Source: Deefgea salmonis (GTDB lineage Bacteria > Pseudomonadota > Gammaproteobacteria > Burkholderiales > Chitinibacteraceae). Taken from it: a DNA stretch of 64,000 nt. Made by a program: the position numbers and the translations under genes. The notes under the pieces were generated by a model. The model worked only from the letters and a program-made list of their open reading frames with translations. It was not told where the DNA came from and did not search any database. Below, one piece after another: positions 54,703 to 64,000 of this stretch. The stretch lies in assembly GCF_020531905.1 (NCBI RefSeq), contig NZ_JAJAWG010000005.1, positions 124,001 through 188,000 on the forward strand, in the 5' to 3' direction. Position 1 is the stretch's first letter, and each line of letters starts with the position of its first letter.

Positions 54703-57700
54703 ATGGACATGGCATTTCCTAACGAGCAGGGGATGTACGACCCCGCCAATGAACACGACGCTTGCGGCGTAGGTTTTGTTGCTCACATCAAAGGCCAAAA
54801 AAGCCATCATATTATTGAGCAAGGTTTGCTCATTTTAAAAAACATTGACCATCGCGGCGCAGTGGGTGCTGATGCTTTAGCGGGGGATGGTGCGGGTATA
54901 TTGATCCAGATCCCTGATGCGCTATTTCGCAAGGTGACACTCCCCCAGGGTATTATTTTACCGCCGATGGGCGATTACGGTGTCGCGATGTGCTTCTTGC
55001 CGCAAGAAGCCGCAGCCCGCGCCGCCTGTGAAGAAGAAATCGAGCGCGCTGTTCGCGCCGAAAAACAAGTAGTTTTAGGTTGGCGTGATGTGCCCGTTAA
55101 CCACGATATGCCGATGTCGCCGCTGATTAAAGCCACCGAACCCGTGATTCGCCAACTCTTTATTGGTCGTGGCAATGATGTGTTGGTCACTGATGCGCTA
55201 GAGCGCAAGTTGTACATCATTCGCAAACGCGCCAGCCATGCCATTCGCGCCTTAAAGCTTAAATACGGTGGCGAGTATTACATTCCATCTTGTTCCGCTC
55301 GTACCATCAATTACAAAGGTTTATTACTGGCCGACCAAGTGGGCGAGTATTACCTTGATTTGCAAGATCCTGCCTGTATCTCGGCGCTGGCCTTGGTACA
55401 TCAACGCTTTTCGACCAATACCTTCCCAACTTGGGATTTAGCCCATCCATTCCGCTATATCGCGCATAACGGCGAAATCAACACTTTGCGTGGCAATGTG
55501 AACTGGATTCGTGCGCGTGAAAAAGCCATTAGCTCGCCGGTGCTCGGCAAAGATATCGACAAAATCTGGCCACTGATTTATCCGGGACAATCGGATTCGG
55601 CGTCATTTGATAATGCGCTGGAATTATTGGTGATGGGTGGTTATTCGCTGGCGCAAGCGATGATGATGATGATTCCAGAAGCGTGGGAACGTAACGGTGA
55701 AATGGATGAAAATCGCCGCGCTTTCTACGAATATCATGCCGCCATGATGGAGCCTTGGGATGGCCCAGCCGCCGTAGCGTTTACCGACGGCCGCCAAATC
55801 GGCGCGACGCTCGATCGGAATGGTCTGCGTCCAGCGCGCTATTTAGTCACCAACGATGATTTGGTGGTGATGGCGTCTGAATCGGGCGTGTTGCCGATTA
55901 GTGAAGAGCGCATTAATAAAAAATGGCGTTTGCAACCGGGCAAAATGTTCTTGATCGACTTAGAGCAAGGCCGGATTATCGACGATAAAGAGCTCAAAGA
56001 CAGCCTTGCTAACGCCAAGCCGTATCGCGAATGGATTGAAAAAATCCGCATTAAGCTCGATGACATCGAAGGCGACGATGGCGACGCCAGTTTCCCGCTG
56101 CCCGATGCCCACTCGCTGCTCGATCAACAGCAAGCCTTTGGTTACACGCAAGAAGACCTCAAGTTTATTTTGGAACCGATGGCCAAAGCCGGTGAAGAAC
56201 CGACTGGCTCTATGGGTAATGATGCTGCGCTGACAGTGTTGTCGCGGAAAAACAAGCCGCTGTACCACTACTTCAAGCAATTGTTTGCTCAGGTGACCAA
56301 TCCGCCGATCGACCCGATTCGTGAAGAAATGGTGATGTCTTTGGTGTCGTTTATCGGCCCGAAACCGAACCTACTTGGCACGACCGACATCAATCCACCG
56401 ATTCGTCTGGAAGTCACGCAGCCGGTCTTGTCTAGCGCGCAGTTTGAAAAAATTCGCAATATCGGCCAGTACACTGGCGGTAAATTTTATTCGCATCAAC
56501 TTAATATCTGCTACCCCGTTGCTTGGGGTAAAGAGGGCGTTGAAGCGCGCTTAGCGTCTTTGGTGGCCGAAGCGGAAGATGCCGTAAAATCCGGCGCCAA
56601 TATTTTGATCGTTTCTGATCGGGCGATGGACGCCAAACACGTGGCGATTCCTGCCTTGCTGGCCACGTCGGCGATTCATCAGCACTTGGTGAAACGCGGC
56701 CTACGCACTAGCACTGGTTTAGTGGTTGAAACTGGCTCGGCGCGGGAAACGCACCATATTGCCTTGCTCGGTGGTTATGGCGCAGAAGCGGTGTATCCGT
56801 ATTTGACCTTGGCTACGCTGGCGGATTTGGCGTATGCCAATGGCGGCGACGCGGAACTGGCGGCCAAATACCAGAAAAACTTTATCAAAGCCGTAGGTAA
56901 AGGCTTGATGAAAGTGATGTCGAAAATGGGCATCTCAACCTATATGTCGTACACCGGCGCGCAGATTTTTGAAGCGATTGGTTTGCAAAAATCAGTGGTG
57001 AAAAAATACTTCACCGGCACGGCAAGTAATATTGAGGGTATTGGTCTGTTTGACATTGCTGAAGAAGCGGTGCGGCTACATACCTCGGCATTTGGTAGCG
57101 ATCCGGTGCTCGCCAATCAGCTCGATGCTGGGGGTGAATATGCCTTCCGGATTCGCGGTGAAGATCATTTATGGACGCCAGATTCGATTGCCAAATTGCA
57201 GCACGCAACACGCAGCAATTCGTTCTCAACCTACAAAGAATACGCCGCGCTGATTAACGATCAAAGCCGTCGTCATCTCACGCTACGTGGTTTGTTTGAA
57301 ATTAAACCGGCGGGCGCGCCAGTGCCGTTGGCCGAAGTTGAATCAGCCGCCGAAATCGTTAAACGTTTTGCCACCGGCGCGATGTCGCTCGGCTCGATTT
57401 CGACCGAAGCGCATACCGCTTTGGCGATTGCGATGAACCGCATCGGCGGTAAATCCAATACTGGTGAAGGCGGTGAAGACGCCGCGCGTTTTGGCGTGCT
57501 GAAAGCCGGTCAAACACTGTCCGAAGTGATCGGCAAGAATCGGATTGAGCGCGACTATACGTTTAAAGAAGGCGACAGCCTGAGGTCCGCCATTAAACAA
57601 GTCGCATCGGGCCGCTTTGGGGTGACGACCGAATACCTGGTTAACGCCGATCAAATTCAGATCAAAATGGCGCAAGGCGCCAAGCCCGGTGAAGGTGGTC

Positions 57701-59367
57701 AACTGCCGGGGCACAAGGTTTCCGAATACATCGGTAAATTGCGCCATTCGGTGCCGGGCGTTGGCTTGATTTCGCCACCACCGCATCACGATATTTATTC
57801 GATTGAAGATTTGGCGCAGCTGATTCACGACTTGAAAAACGTCAATCCAGTGGCGTCGATTTCGGTGAAATTGGTCGCTGAAGTCGGCGTGGGGACCGTG
57901 GCGGCAGGGGTGACGAAAGCCAAGGCCGATCACTTGGTGATTGCCGGTCATGACGGCGGCACCGGGGCTTCACCACAATCGTCGATCAAGCATGCAGGCG
58001 GGCCGTGGGAGCTCGGTTTGGCAGAAACTCAGCAAACGCTGGTGCTCAATAAGCTTCGCGGCCGAGTTCGGGTGCAAGTTGATGGCCAAATGAAAACCGG
58101 TCGTGACGTGGTGATTGGTGCCTTGCTCGGCGCCGATGAGTTTGGTTTTGCCACTGCGCCATTGGTGGTGGAAGGCTGCATTATGATGCGCAAATGCCAT
58201 CTCAACACTTGCCCAGTCGGCGTGGCGACGCAAGATCCAGTGCTGCGTCAGCGTTTCTCGGGTCAGCCTGAGCATGTGGTGAATTACTTCTTCTTCGTTG
58301 CCGAAGAAGCGCGCCAAATCATGGCCGAAATGGGCGTTCGCACCATTGATGAATTGATTGGCCGTTCTGATTTACTCGATAAACAAGCAGGGGTAGACCA
58401 CTGGAAGACCAAGGGTCTGGACTTTAGCAAGATTTTCTATCAGCCAAAGGCCGGGCCAGAAGTGCCACGTTTGCATGCCGAAGTGCAAGATCATGGCCTG
58501 AATAAAGCGCTCGACAATCAATTGTTGGCGCAAGCTGCGCCAGCGCTGGAACGCGGTGAAGTGACCAAAATCAGTCTTGCGGTGAAAAACATCAACCGTA
58601 CTGTGGGGGCGATGCTCTCGGGTGAAGTGGCACGTCGTTACGGCCACGCCGGCCTGCCGGAAGACACGCTGCAAGTGGCGCTACACGGCACGGCAGGGCA
58701 AAGTTTTGCGGCCTTCTTGGCGCGCGGCATTACCATCACCTTAACCGGTGAAGGTAATGATTATGTGGGTAAAGGCTTGTCGGGCGGGCGGATTGTGATT
58801 CGTCCAAATGCGGCATTTAGCGGCAAAACTTGGGAAAACATCATCGTTGGCAATACCGTGCTGTTTGGCGCGATTGCCGGTGAAGCCTTCTTTGCCGGTG
58901 TCGGTGGCGAGCGGTTTGCGGTGCGTAATTCCGGTGCCACCGCGGTGGTTGAAGGCTTGGGCGACCATGGTTGTGAATACATGACCGGTGGTACGGTGGT
59001 GGTTCTGGGGCAAACGGGGCGCAATTTTGCCGCTGGGATGTCGGGTGGCGTGGCGTATGTTTACGATCCGGAAGGCGTGTTTGCAGCGCGCTGCAATATG
59101 GCGCAAGTCGCACTAGAGCGCGTGTTACCCGCTGCGGAACAAGCCGCGCCGTTCCACAATGACATCGCCGATGAAACCCAGCTCAAAGCGTTGATCGCTC
59201 GCCACGCTGAGTTAAGCGGCAGTGTTCGTGCCAGCCAGTTGCTGCAAGATTGGCCAGTAAGCCGTGCCGCTTTTGTGAAGGTGTTTCCGAATGAATATCG
59301 CCGAGCATTAAAAGAAATGGCCGCAGCGAATGTCAGTGCCGCAGCCGCAGTGAAGGAGATTGCATAA
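54703..59367 (+). CDS. gltB: Glutamate synthase large subunit
   Basis: The large subunit of NADPH-dependent glutamate synthase, 1554 residues. The N-terminal amidotransferase nucleophile is C21 in [13 protein letters not shown], exposed after removal of a short propeptide. Next come the central domain, the FMN-binding synthase domain ([46 protein letters not shown]), the 3Fe-4S cysteines C1159, C1165 and C1170 ([16 protein letters not shown]) and the C-terminal beta-helix ([11 protein letters not shown]). I use the ATG at 54703, with AGGA eight bases upstream. It is followed by gltD with a one-base overlap (TAATG). Confidence 0.96.
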   Translation: MDMAFPNEQGMYDPANEHDACGVGFVAHIKGQKSHHIIEQGLLILKNIDHRGAVGADALAGDGAGILIQIPDALFRKVTLPQGIILPPMGDYGVAMCFLPQEAAARAACEEEIERAVRAEKQVVLGWRDVPVNHDMPMSPLIKATEPVIRQLFIGRGNDVLVTDALERKLYIIRKRASHAIRALKLKYGGEYYIPSCSARTINYKGLLLADQVGEYYLDLQDPACISALALVHQRFSTNTFPTWDLAHPFRYIAHNGEINTLRGNVNWIRAREKAISSPVLGKDIDKIWPLIYPGQSDSASFDNALELLVMGGYSLAQAMMMMIPEAWERNGEMDENRRAFYEYHAAMMEPWDGPAAVAFTDGRQIGATLDRNGLRPARYLVTNDDLVVMASESGVLPISEERINKKWRLQPGKMFLIDLEQGRIIDDKELKDSLANAKPYREWIEKIRIKLDDIEGDDGDASFPLPDAHSLLDQQQAFGYTQEDLKFILEPMAKAGEEPTGSMGNDAALTVLSRKNKPLYHYFKQLFAQVTNPPIDPIREEMVMSLVSFIGPKPNLLGTTDINPPIRLEVTQPVLSSAQFEKIRNIGQYTGGKFYSHQLNICYPVAWGKEGVEARLASLVAEAEDAVKSGANILIVSDRAMDAKHVAIPALLATSAIHQHLVKRGLRTSTGLVVETGSARETHHIALLGGYGAEAVYPYLTLATLADLAYANGGDAELAAKYQKNFIKAVGKGLMKVMSKMGISTYMSYTGAQIFEAIGLQKSVVKKYFTGTASNIEGIGLFDIAEEAVRLHTSAFGSDPVLANQLDAGGEYAFRIRGEDHLWTPDSIAKLQHATRSNSFSTYKEYAALINDQSRRHLTLRGLFEIKPAGAPVPLAEVESAAEIVKRFATGAMSLGSISTEAHTALAIAMNRIGGKSNTGEGGEDAARFGVLKAGQTLSEVIGKNRIERDYTFKEGDSLRSAIKQVASGRFGVTTEYLVNADQIQIKMAQGAKPGEGGQLPGHKVSEYIGKLRHSVPGVGLISPPPHHDIYSIEDLAQLIHDLKNVNPVASISVKLVAEVGVGTVAAGVTKAKADHLVIAGHDGGTGASPQSSIKHAGGPWELGLAETQQTLVLNKLRGRVRVQVDGQMKTGRDVVIGALLGADEFGFATAPLVVEGCIMMRKCHLNTCPVGVATQDPVLRQRFSGQPEHVVNYFFFVAEEARQIMAEMGVRTIDELIGRSDLLDKQAGVDHWKTKGLDFSKIFYQPKAGPEVPRLHAEVQDHGLNKALDNQLLAQAAPALERGEVTKISLAVKNINRTVGAMLSGEVARRYGHAGLPEDTLQVALHGTAGQSFAAFLARGITITLTGEGNDYVGKGLSGGRIVIRPNAAFSGKTWENIIVGNTVLFGAIAGEAFFAGVGGERFAVRNSGATAVVEGLGDHGCEYMTGGTVVVLGQTGRNFAAGMSGGVAYVYDPEGVFAARCNMAQVALERVLPAAEQAAPFHNDIADETQLKALIARHAELSGSVRASQLLQDWPVSRAAFVKVFPNEYRRALKEMAAANVSAAAAVKEIA

Positions 59368-60830
59368 TGGGCAAGCCAACTGGATTTTTAGAAATTGAAC
59401 GCGTCAAAGACAGTTACGAGCCGGTGGCCCAGCGCCTCACGCATTATCGTGAATTTGTTCCGGCATTAAGCGATGACAAAGCCAAATTGCAAGGCGCACG
59501 TTGCATGGACTGCGGTATTCCGTTTTGCAATAACGGTTGCCCAGTCAACAATGTGATCCCTGATTTTAACGATTTGGTGTACCACCAAGACTGGAAAACG
59601 GCGTTGGATGTGCTGCATTCAACCAATAATTTTCCGGAGTTCACTGGCCGCGTGTGCCCTGCGCCGTGCGAAGCCGCCTGTACGTTAGGCATTAATGATG
59701 ATCCGGTCGGGATTAAATCCATCGAGCGCTCGATTATTGATAAAGGCTGGGAAAACGGCTGGGTAGTACCGCAAATCGCTAGCGTTAAAACCGGTAAAAA
59801 AGTCGCTGTCGTTGGTTCTGGCCCAGCGGGTTTGGCCGCCGCGCAGCAACTGGCGCGGGCAGGTCACGCCGTCACGGTGTTTGAGAAAAACGCCGCGGTG
59901 GGTGGTCTATTGCGCTACGGTATTCCTGATTTTAAATTAGAGCAATCGGTGATTGATCGTCGTTTGGCGCAATTAACAGCCGAGGGTATTTTGTTTAAAA
60001 CCAATACTGTTGTGGGTTCTAAAGACATACCTGCTGGTATCGTTTGCGATGCGCAAACCGTGATTAGCCCTGCAGAGCTCGATGCTGAGTTTGACGCGGT
60101 GATTTTGGCCGGTGGCGCAGAAGTGCCGCGTGATTTACCCGTGGTGGGGCGCGAGCTCAAAGGCGTGCATTACGCTTTGGAATTGCTGATCGCGCAAAAC
60201 AAACAAGTGGCTGGCGGTGCTGTTAATCCAATCCATGCGGCGGGCAAGCATGTGGTGGTGATTGGTGGTGGCGATACCGGTTCTGACTGCGTGGGGACAA
60301 GTAACCGACATGGCGCAGCGAGCGTGACGCAGCTGGAATTAATGCCGCAACCGCCAGAGCAAGAAAATAAACCGCTGGTTTGGCCGTATTGGCCAGTCAA
60401 AATGCGCACTTCGAGTAGTCATGAAGAAGGTGCGGAGCGTGATTTTGCAGTGCAAACGCAAGCGTTTGTCGGTGAAAATGGCGTACTCAAAGCGCTGCAG
60501 TTGGTGCGTTTAGAATGGCAAGATGGCAAACCGACCCCAATTGCGGGTAGCGAATTTGAGCTGCCAGCCGATTTGGTGTTCTTGGCGATGGGCTTTACCC
60601 ATCCTGTTGCTAGCATTCTTGACGCCTTTGGCGTTGAGAAAGATGCGCGTGGTAATGCCAAAGCCACCACTGAGGGCAAAGCTTGCTATCAAACCAATGT
60701 CGCCAAAGTGTTTGCCGCAGGTGATCAACGCCGTGGTCAATCGTTAATTGTTTGGGCCATCCGCGAAGGCCGCCAAGCCGCACGTGAGGTCGATCAATTC
60801 TTGATGGGCAAAACAGTTCTGCCACGTTGA
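59367..60830 (+). CDS. gltD: Glutamate synthase small subunit
   Basis: The FAD- and NADPH-binding subunit, 487 residues, feeding electrons to GltB. The N-terminal cysteine clusters [17 protein letters not shown] and CPAPCEAAC bind the 4Fe-4S centres. The FAD site is [17 protein letters not shown] with [13 protein letters not shown]; the NADPH site is [19 protein letters not shown]. The C-terminus has the second FAD-binding stretch [18 protein letters not shown]. It overlaps gltB by one base. A hairpin and an interrupted terminator follow. Confidence 0.96.
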   Translation: MGKPTGFLEIERVKDSYEPVAQRLTHYREFVPALSDDKAKLQGARCMDCGIPFCNNGCPVNNVIPDFNDLVYHQDWKTALDVLHSTNNFPEFTGRVCPAPCEAACTLGINDDPVGIKSIERSIIDKGWENGWVVPQIASVKTGKKVAVVGSGPAGLAAAQQLARAGHAVTVFEKNAAVGGLLRYGIPDFKLEQSVIDRRLAQLTAEGILFKTNTVVGSKDIPAGIVCDAQTVISPAELDAEFDAVILAGGAEVPRDLPVVGRELKGVHYALELLIAQNKQVAGGAVNPIHAAGKHVVVIGGGDTGSDCVGTSNRHGAASVTQLELMPQPPEQENKPLVWPYWPVKMRTSSSHEEGAERDFAVQTQAFVGENGVLKALQLVRLEWQDGKPTPIAGSEFELPADLVFLAMGFTHPVASILDAFGVEKDARGNAKATTEGKACYQTNVAKVFAAGDQRRGQSLIVWAIREGRQAAREVDQFLMGKTVLPR

Positions 60831-60888
60831 TGGGTATTGGCCGGTAGCCCTTTTTAATTAAGGGCTACAGGTAGATACTTTGATAAAG

Positions 60889-61098
60889 AGCCAACATTTG
60901 TTGTAGTGCTGTTCACTTAAGCTAAACATTGAGACGCCGACGCAGAGGCGCGGAGCAAACCACCGCAAAGCATCAACCAGTCGCAGTTTAAATCGTGGTG
61001 CTTGCTACCGGTTTGAGTTCGGATTTGGTTTTTCTCTGCGTCTCTGCGTTAAAAGCTGGGTTTAAGTGAACGGTATGCCGCATTTGTTGGCTTTTTTT
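60889..61098 (+). terminator. gltD terminator split by an insertion
   Basis: AGCCAACA (60889-60896) is the left arm; TGTTGGCT with seven T lies at 61085-61098. Removing 60904-61089 joins them into AGCCAACA-TT-TGTTGGCT followed by T7, a perfect 8-bp rho-independent terminator. Today the arms are 188 bases apart. Confidence 0.8.
60904..61080. mobile_element. 177-bp palindromic MITE-like element with 9-bp target duplication
   Basis: The element is flanked on both sides by the direct repeat CATTTGTTG (60895-60903 and 61081-61089). Its ends are imperfect inverted repeats sharing GTTCACTTAA (60911-60920 with TTAAGTGAAC at 61062-61071). Inside, ACGCAGAG-rich arms at about 60934-60962 and 61026-61050 pair again. 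It encodes no protein, so any movement would need an enzyme in trans. Its ACGCAGAG core is shared with the hairpin at 40191-40260. Confidence 0.75.
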
Positions 61099-61304
61099 AT
61101 GGTGTGGGCTTGCGAAGTTATAAAGTGAAAGTCAATTCGCGCTAACCGCTAGGCGTGGATTATGAATATCAATGTTTGATTGGCCGTATAATCAACGCAT
61201 TCTAATCTTGATGGACGCAATGATGCCGTCGAGATTTATCAGCCTGAGTGTTTGACGGTGTTTAAAGCGTCATGCCGCAGGCTATCACGTAGGGATGAGA
61301 CCAA

Positions 61305-61619
61305 ATGGAAGAAGTTCAAAACGAGCCTAGCAACTGGCATGTGATTTTACGGCCCAATCATGAACGTAAAGTATTAGCCAAAAGCAAAATGTATCGCTTG
61401 CGCAATAATCAACCTGAGCGTTTAGACGTTTTGGAAGAAATCGTCGGCAATTCACAGTTTAAATACAATCGTTTTGCTCGTGTGATTGATTCACCTGAGC
61501 AATATTTAGTCGATCGTTTGCGCGCAGAATGCATCGAAAAAATCGGTCATGACCGCGATATTATTCATTATTTGATCGCCATTGCGATTGAGCGCAGCGA
61601 GCTATCTAAGCGCCGCTAA
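61305..61619 (+). CDS. Small protein of unknown function between two glutamate synthase loci
   Basis: A 104-residue soluble protein that I do not recognise. It is rich in Arg, Glu and Asn and predicted mainly helical in the second half (YLVDRLRAECIEKIGHDRD), with no signal peptide, membrane segment or metal motif; one Cys. The ATG at 61305 has AGGGATGAGA upstream as a ribosome site. It is on the same strand as gltBD and the second gltB but separated from both by non-coding DNA. No function is inferred. Confidence 0.65.
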   Translation: MEEVQNEPSNWHVILRPNHERKVLAKSKMYRLRNNQPERLDVLEEIVGNSQFKYNRFARVIDSPEQYLVDRLRAECIEKIGHDRDIIHYLIAIAIERSELSKRR

Positions 61620-61770
61620 AATCAGTAGATTAAGTCTGTTTGCGAGGCGTATTCTGAACGAATGTTTCTTGCAAACTGACTGATTTATTAAGTATTTTCG
61701 TCAATCTTTACCTCCCAATCTACCCCGTTCTTGGGGTTTCCCCCGATTGCCGTTCATTTATGGCTTTGAG

Positions 61771-61799
61771 TTGCTTTGAGCCCCCTTTATCGCTAGAAT
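61771..61799 (+). promoter_or_regulatory. Probable sigma-70 promoter of the second gltB
   Basis: TTGCTT (61771-61776) and TAGAAT (61794-61799) are separated by 17 bases, about 84 bases upstream of the start. The leader contains a hairpin, CTAGGG/CCCTAG with a five-base loop (61818-61834), which could affect expression. Confidence 0.55.
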
Positions 61800-61882
61800 C
61801 AAGCCCTTTTTGCTTGACTAGGGTCAAACCCTAGCAGCATGTATTTGACTGATTCTTGAGCTTTTGTAAGGGTGCCGCTGTG

Positions 61883-64000
61883 ATGGATAGACAAAGCTGG
61901 TTGAAGGGCACGTTGTACCGCCCGCAGTTCGAGCAAGATAGCTGCGGCTTCGGTTTGATTGCACAAATGGATGATAAGCCGAGTCATTGGCTGGTCTCAA
62001 CGGCGATCAATTCGTTGGCCTGTTTGACTCACCGCGGTGCGGTGGCTGCTGATGGTAAATCGGGCGATGGCTGTGGTTTGCTATTTCGCTTGCCAAAGGG
62101 CTTTTTACGCGCGGTTGCTGCGGATAATGGCTACGTCTTAGCCGAGCAGTTTACTGCCGGCTTGGTGTTCTCAAGCCTCGATAAAACTGAGTCGGCCAAG
62201 TCGATCAGCAATCTCGTGTCAGCGCTTGAAAGCCAAGGCTTGCAAGTGGCAGGAGTTCGCGAAGTACCGGTTAATCTTGATGCGCTTGGCGCAGCGGCGA
62301 TGCGCTCTTTGCCGACCATTCAGCAAATCTTTGTTAATTCGCCGGTTACCTTGTCAGAGCTTGATTTTGCTCGACGTTTGTATCAAGCGCGTCGCTTGGC
62401 AGAAAAAGCCAATACGGCTGATGCCGCTTTCTACATCCCAACACTCAACCCTTATGTGATGTCATATAAGGGCTTGGTGACACCAGAAAATCTACCGGTC
62501 TTTTATCTTGATTTAAAAGACGAGCGTTTTGCTTCGAGTATGGCGGTGTATCATCAACGTTTCTCGACCAATACGTGGCCACAATGGAAATTGGCGCAGC
62601 CTTTCCGTTTCCTCGCACACAATGGTGAAATCAATACGCTAACGGGTAACCGTGCATGGGCGCGTGCTCGCGAAGCCATCATGGACAGCAATGCGCTGGA
62701 TATGGAAGCGATTCGCCCTATCGTGCAAACCAACGGTTCAGACTCAATGAGTATGGACAATATGTTGGAAAGCTTGGTGCTCGGTGGCGTGGATGTGTTC
62801 CGTGCTTTCCGTTTGATGGTGCCACCAGCTTGGCAAAACGTCGATACCAATGACCGCGACTTGCGCGCTTTCTACGAATACAACTCGCTGCACATGGAGC
62901 CATGGGATGGCCCAGCCGGTATCGTTTGGGCGGCTGGCGACTATGCTGGCTGTGCGCTTGACCGTAACGGTTTGCGTCCAGCGCGTTATGTCATCACCAA
63001 AGATCGCCACATCACCATCGCGTCGGAAATCGGCGTATGGGGCTACAAGCCCGAAGAAGTGGTGAAAAAAGGCCGTGTGAAGCCCGGCCAAATCGTTGCG
63101 GTGGATTTCAAATCGGGTGAGTTTATCGAATCTGACGTAATCGATAACAAGCTCAAAACCGCGCAGCCGTATCGCGCTTGGCTCAAAGAACACGCCCAGC
63201 ATTTGGAAATGGCCGCCGACAATAGTCCGCTCGAAGAGATGGACAAAGCGACGCTGCTGACTTACCAAAAGCAATTCCAAGTAACATTTGAAGAGCGCGA
63301 TCAAATCTTGCGTATCTTGGCCAATGACGGCCAAGAAGCGATTGGTTCGATGGGGGATGACACGCCGATGGCGGTGTTATCGACCAAAGTACGCTCGCCG
63401 TATGAATATTTGCGCCAACAATTCGCGCAAGTGACCAATCCACCGATCGACCCGATCCGTGAAGCGATTGTAATGTCGCTGAACACTTGCTTTGGCCCTG
63501 AGCGCAATCTGTTTGAAGATGGCCCAGACCACGCCAAACGCATGGAAGTGACTTCGCCAGTGTTGTCGACTGACAAATTTGCGGTATTGACCAGCCAGAC
63601 GGATCCAGACTTCAAAACTGCACATTTTGCCTTGACGTTTGAAGGCGTGAGCTTGCAAGCAGCGATTGAAAAGCTGCAAGCCGATGTCATCGCCAGTGTG
63701 AATGCTGGCACGGTCATCATCGTGTTGTCGGATAAAAACATCGCCAAAGGCCGGATGCCGATTCCGGCGTTATTCGCCGTCGGTGCGGTACATCATGGCT
63801 TGATCAACGCCGGTTTGCGTTGCAAAACCAATATCATCGTTGAAACCGCGACGACGCGTGATCCGCACCATTTCGCCTGCTTGATCGGCTATGGCGCGAC
63901 CGCAGTAGTGCCTTACCTTGCCTACCAAACGATCAAAGAATTGGTCGATATGGGCCAAGTGGAAGGCACGCTAGAAAAAGCGGCGAACAATTTCCGTAAG
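61883..64000 (+). CDS. gltB: Second glutamate synthase large subunit, enterobacterial type (partial, runs off the right edge)
   Basis: A paralogue of the gltB at 54703, open for 706 codons to the end of the window with no stop, so the 3' half is missing. The nucleophile is C21 in QFEQDSCGFGLIAQ. Conserved blocks include [84 protein letters not shown] and GSMGDDTPMAVLS. These are closer to E. coli GltB than to the upstream copy, which has [14 protein letters not shown] and a different propeptide. Start ATG 61883, AAGGG ten bases upstream. A partner gltD would be expected just beyond the window. Confidence 0.93.
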   Translation, partial: MDRQSWLKGTLYRPQFEQDSCGFGLIAQMDDKPSHWLVSTAINSLACLTHRGAVAADGKSGDGCGLLFRLPKGFLRAVAADNGYVLAEQFTAGLVFSSLDKTESAKSISNLVSALESQGLQVAGVREVPVNLDALGAAAMRSLPTIQQIFVNSPVTLSELDFARRLYQARRLAEKANTADAAFYIPTLNPYVMSYKGLVTPENLPVFYLDLKDERFASSMAVYHQRFSTNTWPQWKLAQPFRFLAHNGEINTLTGNRAWARAREAIMDSNALDMEAIRPIVQTNGSDSMSMDNMLESLVLGGVDVFRAFRLMVPPAWQNVDTNDRDLRAFYEYNSLHMEPWDGPAGIVWAAGDYAGCALDRNGLRPARYVITKDRHITIASEIGVWGYKPEEVVKKGRVKPGQIVAVDFKSGEFIESDVIDNKLKTAQPYRAWLKEHAQHLEMAADNSPLEEMDKATLLTYQKQFQVTFEERDQILRILANDGQEAIGSMGDDTPMAVLSTKVRSPYEYLRQQFAQVTNPPIDPIREAIVMSLNTCFGPERNLFEDGPDHAKRMEVTSPVLSTDKFAVLTSQTDPDFKTAHFALTFEGVSLQAAIEKLQADVIASVNAGTVIIVLSDKNIAKGRMPIPALFAVGAVHHGLINAGLRCKTNIIVETATTRDPHHFACLIGYGATAVVPYLAYQTIKELVDMGQVEGTLEKAANNFRK

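Larger units (their letters stand above)
60831..61304. other. 474-bp intergenic region after gltD with inserted element
   Basis: It contains a hairpin GTAGCCCTT/AAGGGCTAC (60844-60868, seven-base loop), the left half of the gltD terminator (60889-60896), a 177-bp inserted element (60904-61080), and the right half of the terminator. The last 200 bases lead up to the next small gene and show no clear promoter. No gene is seen in this stretch. Confidence 0.75.

Noticed and set aside
57343-57951. Long antisense open frames opposite gltB and gatB (for example 57343-57951, 22072-22539)
   Set aside because: They lie wholly opposite strongly supported genes and have low-complexity, unconvincing translations.

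Overview
The window reads as a chromosomal segment of a betaproteobacterium, most likely order Neisseriales (Chromobacteriaceae or Chitinibacteraceae type). The basis is the gene content and order (dusB-fis-purH-purD, mreBCD-mrdA-rodA-rlpA, gatCAB, an Azospirillum/betaproteobacterial-type gltBD) together with a moderate base composition. No rRNA or convincing tRNA gene was seen. I could not run a search, so the genus is inference.

Layout. 1-7.1 kb is the right end of an exopolysaccharide or O-antigen cluster: five glycosyltransferases and a WbaP-type initiating sugar-phosphate transferase, interrupted by a small REP-associated transposase (RAYT) flanked by perfect inverted REPs. 7.1-11.4 kb holds argA and a large GGDEF/EAL protein. 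11.7-18.4 kb, minus strand, is the rod-shape operon mreB-mreC-mreD-mrdA-rodA-rlpA. 18.8-22.6 kb is gatC-gatA-gatB with a Uma2-family nuclease gene wedged between gatA and gatB. 22.7-25 kb is a lipoprotein gene, then four 234-bp tandem repeats built of inverted REPs, a second RAYT gene and a fifth repeat copy. 25.2-29.9 kb has an MscS channel, a TerB-like protein, a sensor kinase and a glutathione S-transferase. 30-35 kb is dusB-fis, purH, pagP and purD. 35.3-44.5 kb has feoAB behind a Fur-box-like site, hemA, prfA, an RNase II-family gene, a zinc-ribbon protein, panD and hemF. 44.9-53.2 kb is a chemotaxis cluster (cheY, STAS protein, cheA, mcp, cheW, cheR, cheB, REC-EAL protein), with a convergent receptor gene at 53.4-54.5 kb. 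54.7-60.8 kb is gltBD; a small unknown gene and a second, enterobacterial-type gltB run off the right edge.

The genes work in recognisable modules: surface polysaccharide assembly, cell elongation, mischarged-tRNA transamidation, purine synthesis, ferrous iron uptake feeding haem synthesis, chemosensory signalling and ammonia assimilation.

The most interesting material is in the repeats. (1) A heptanucleotide repeat family (NGGGAGT)n occurs at four loci. In one it lies inside a glycosyltransferase gene as four 7-bp units, so gain or loss of a unit shifts the frame to a nearby stop; this is a candidate phase-variation switch. (2) There are two unrelated RAYT/REP systems, one with a Pseudomonas-like REP. 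(3) A 177-bp palindromic element flanked by a 9-bp direct repeat splits the gltD terminator; removing it restores a perfect terminator hairpin. (4) A strong plus-strand terminator is encoded inside the 3' end of a convergent receptor gene.
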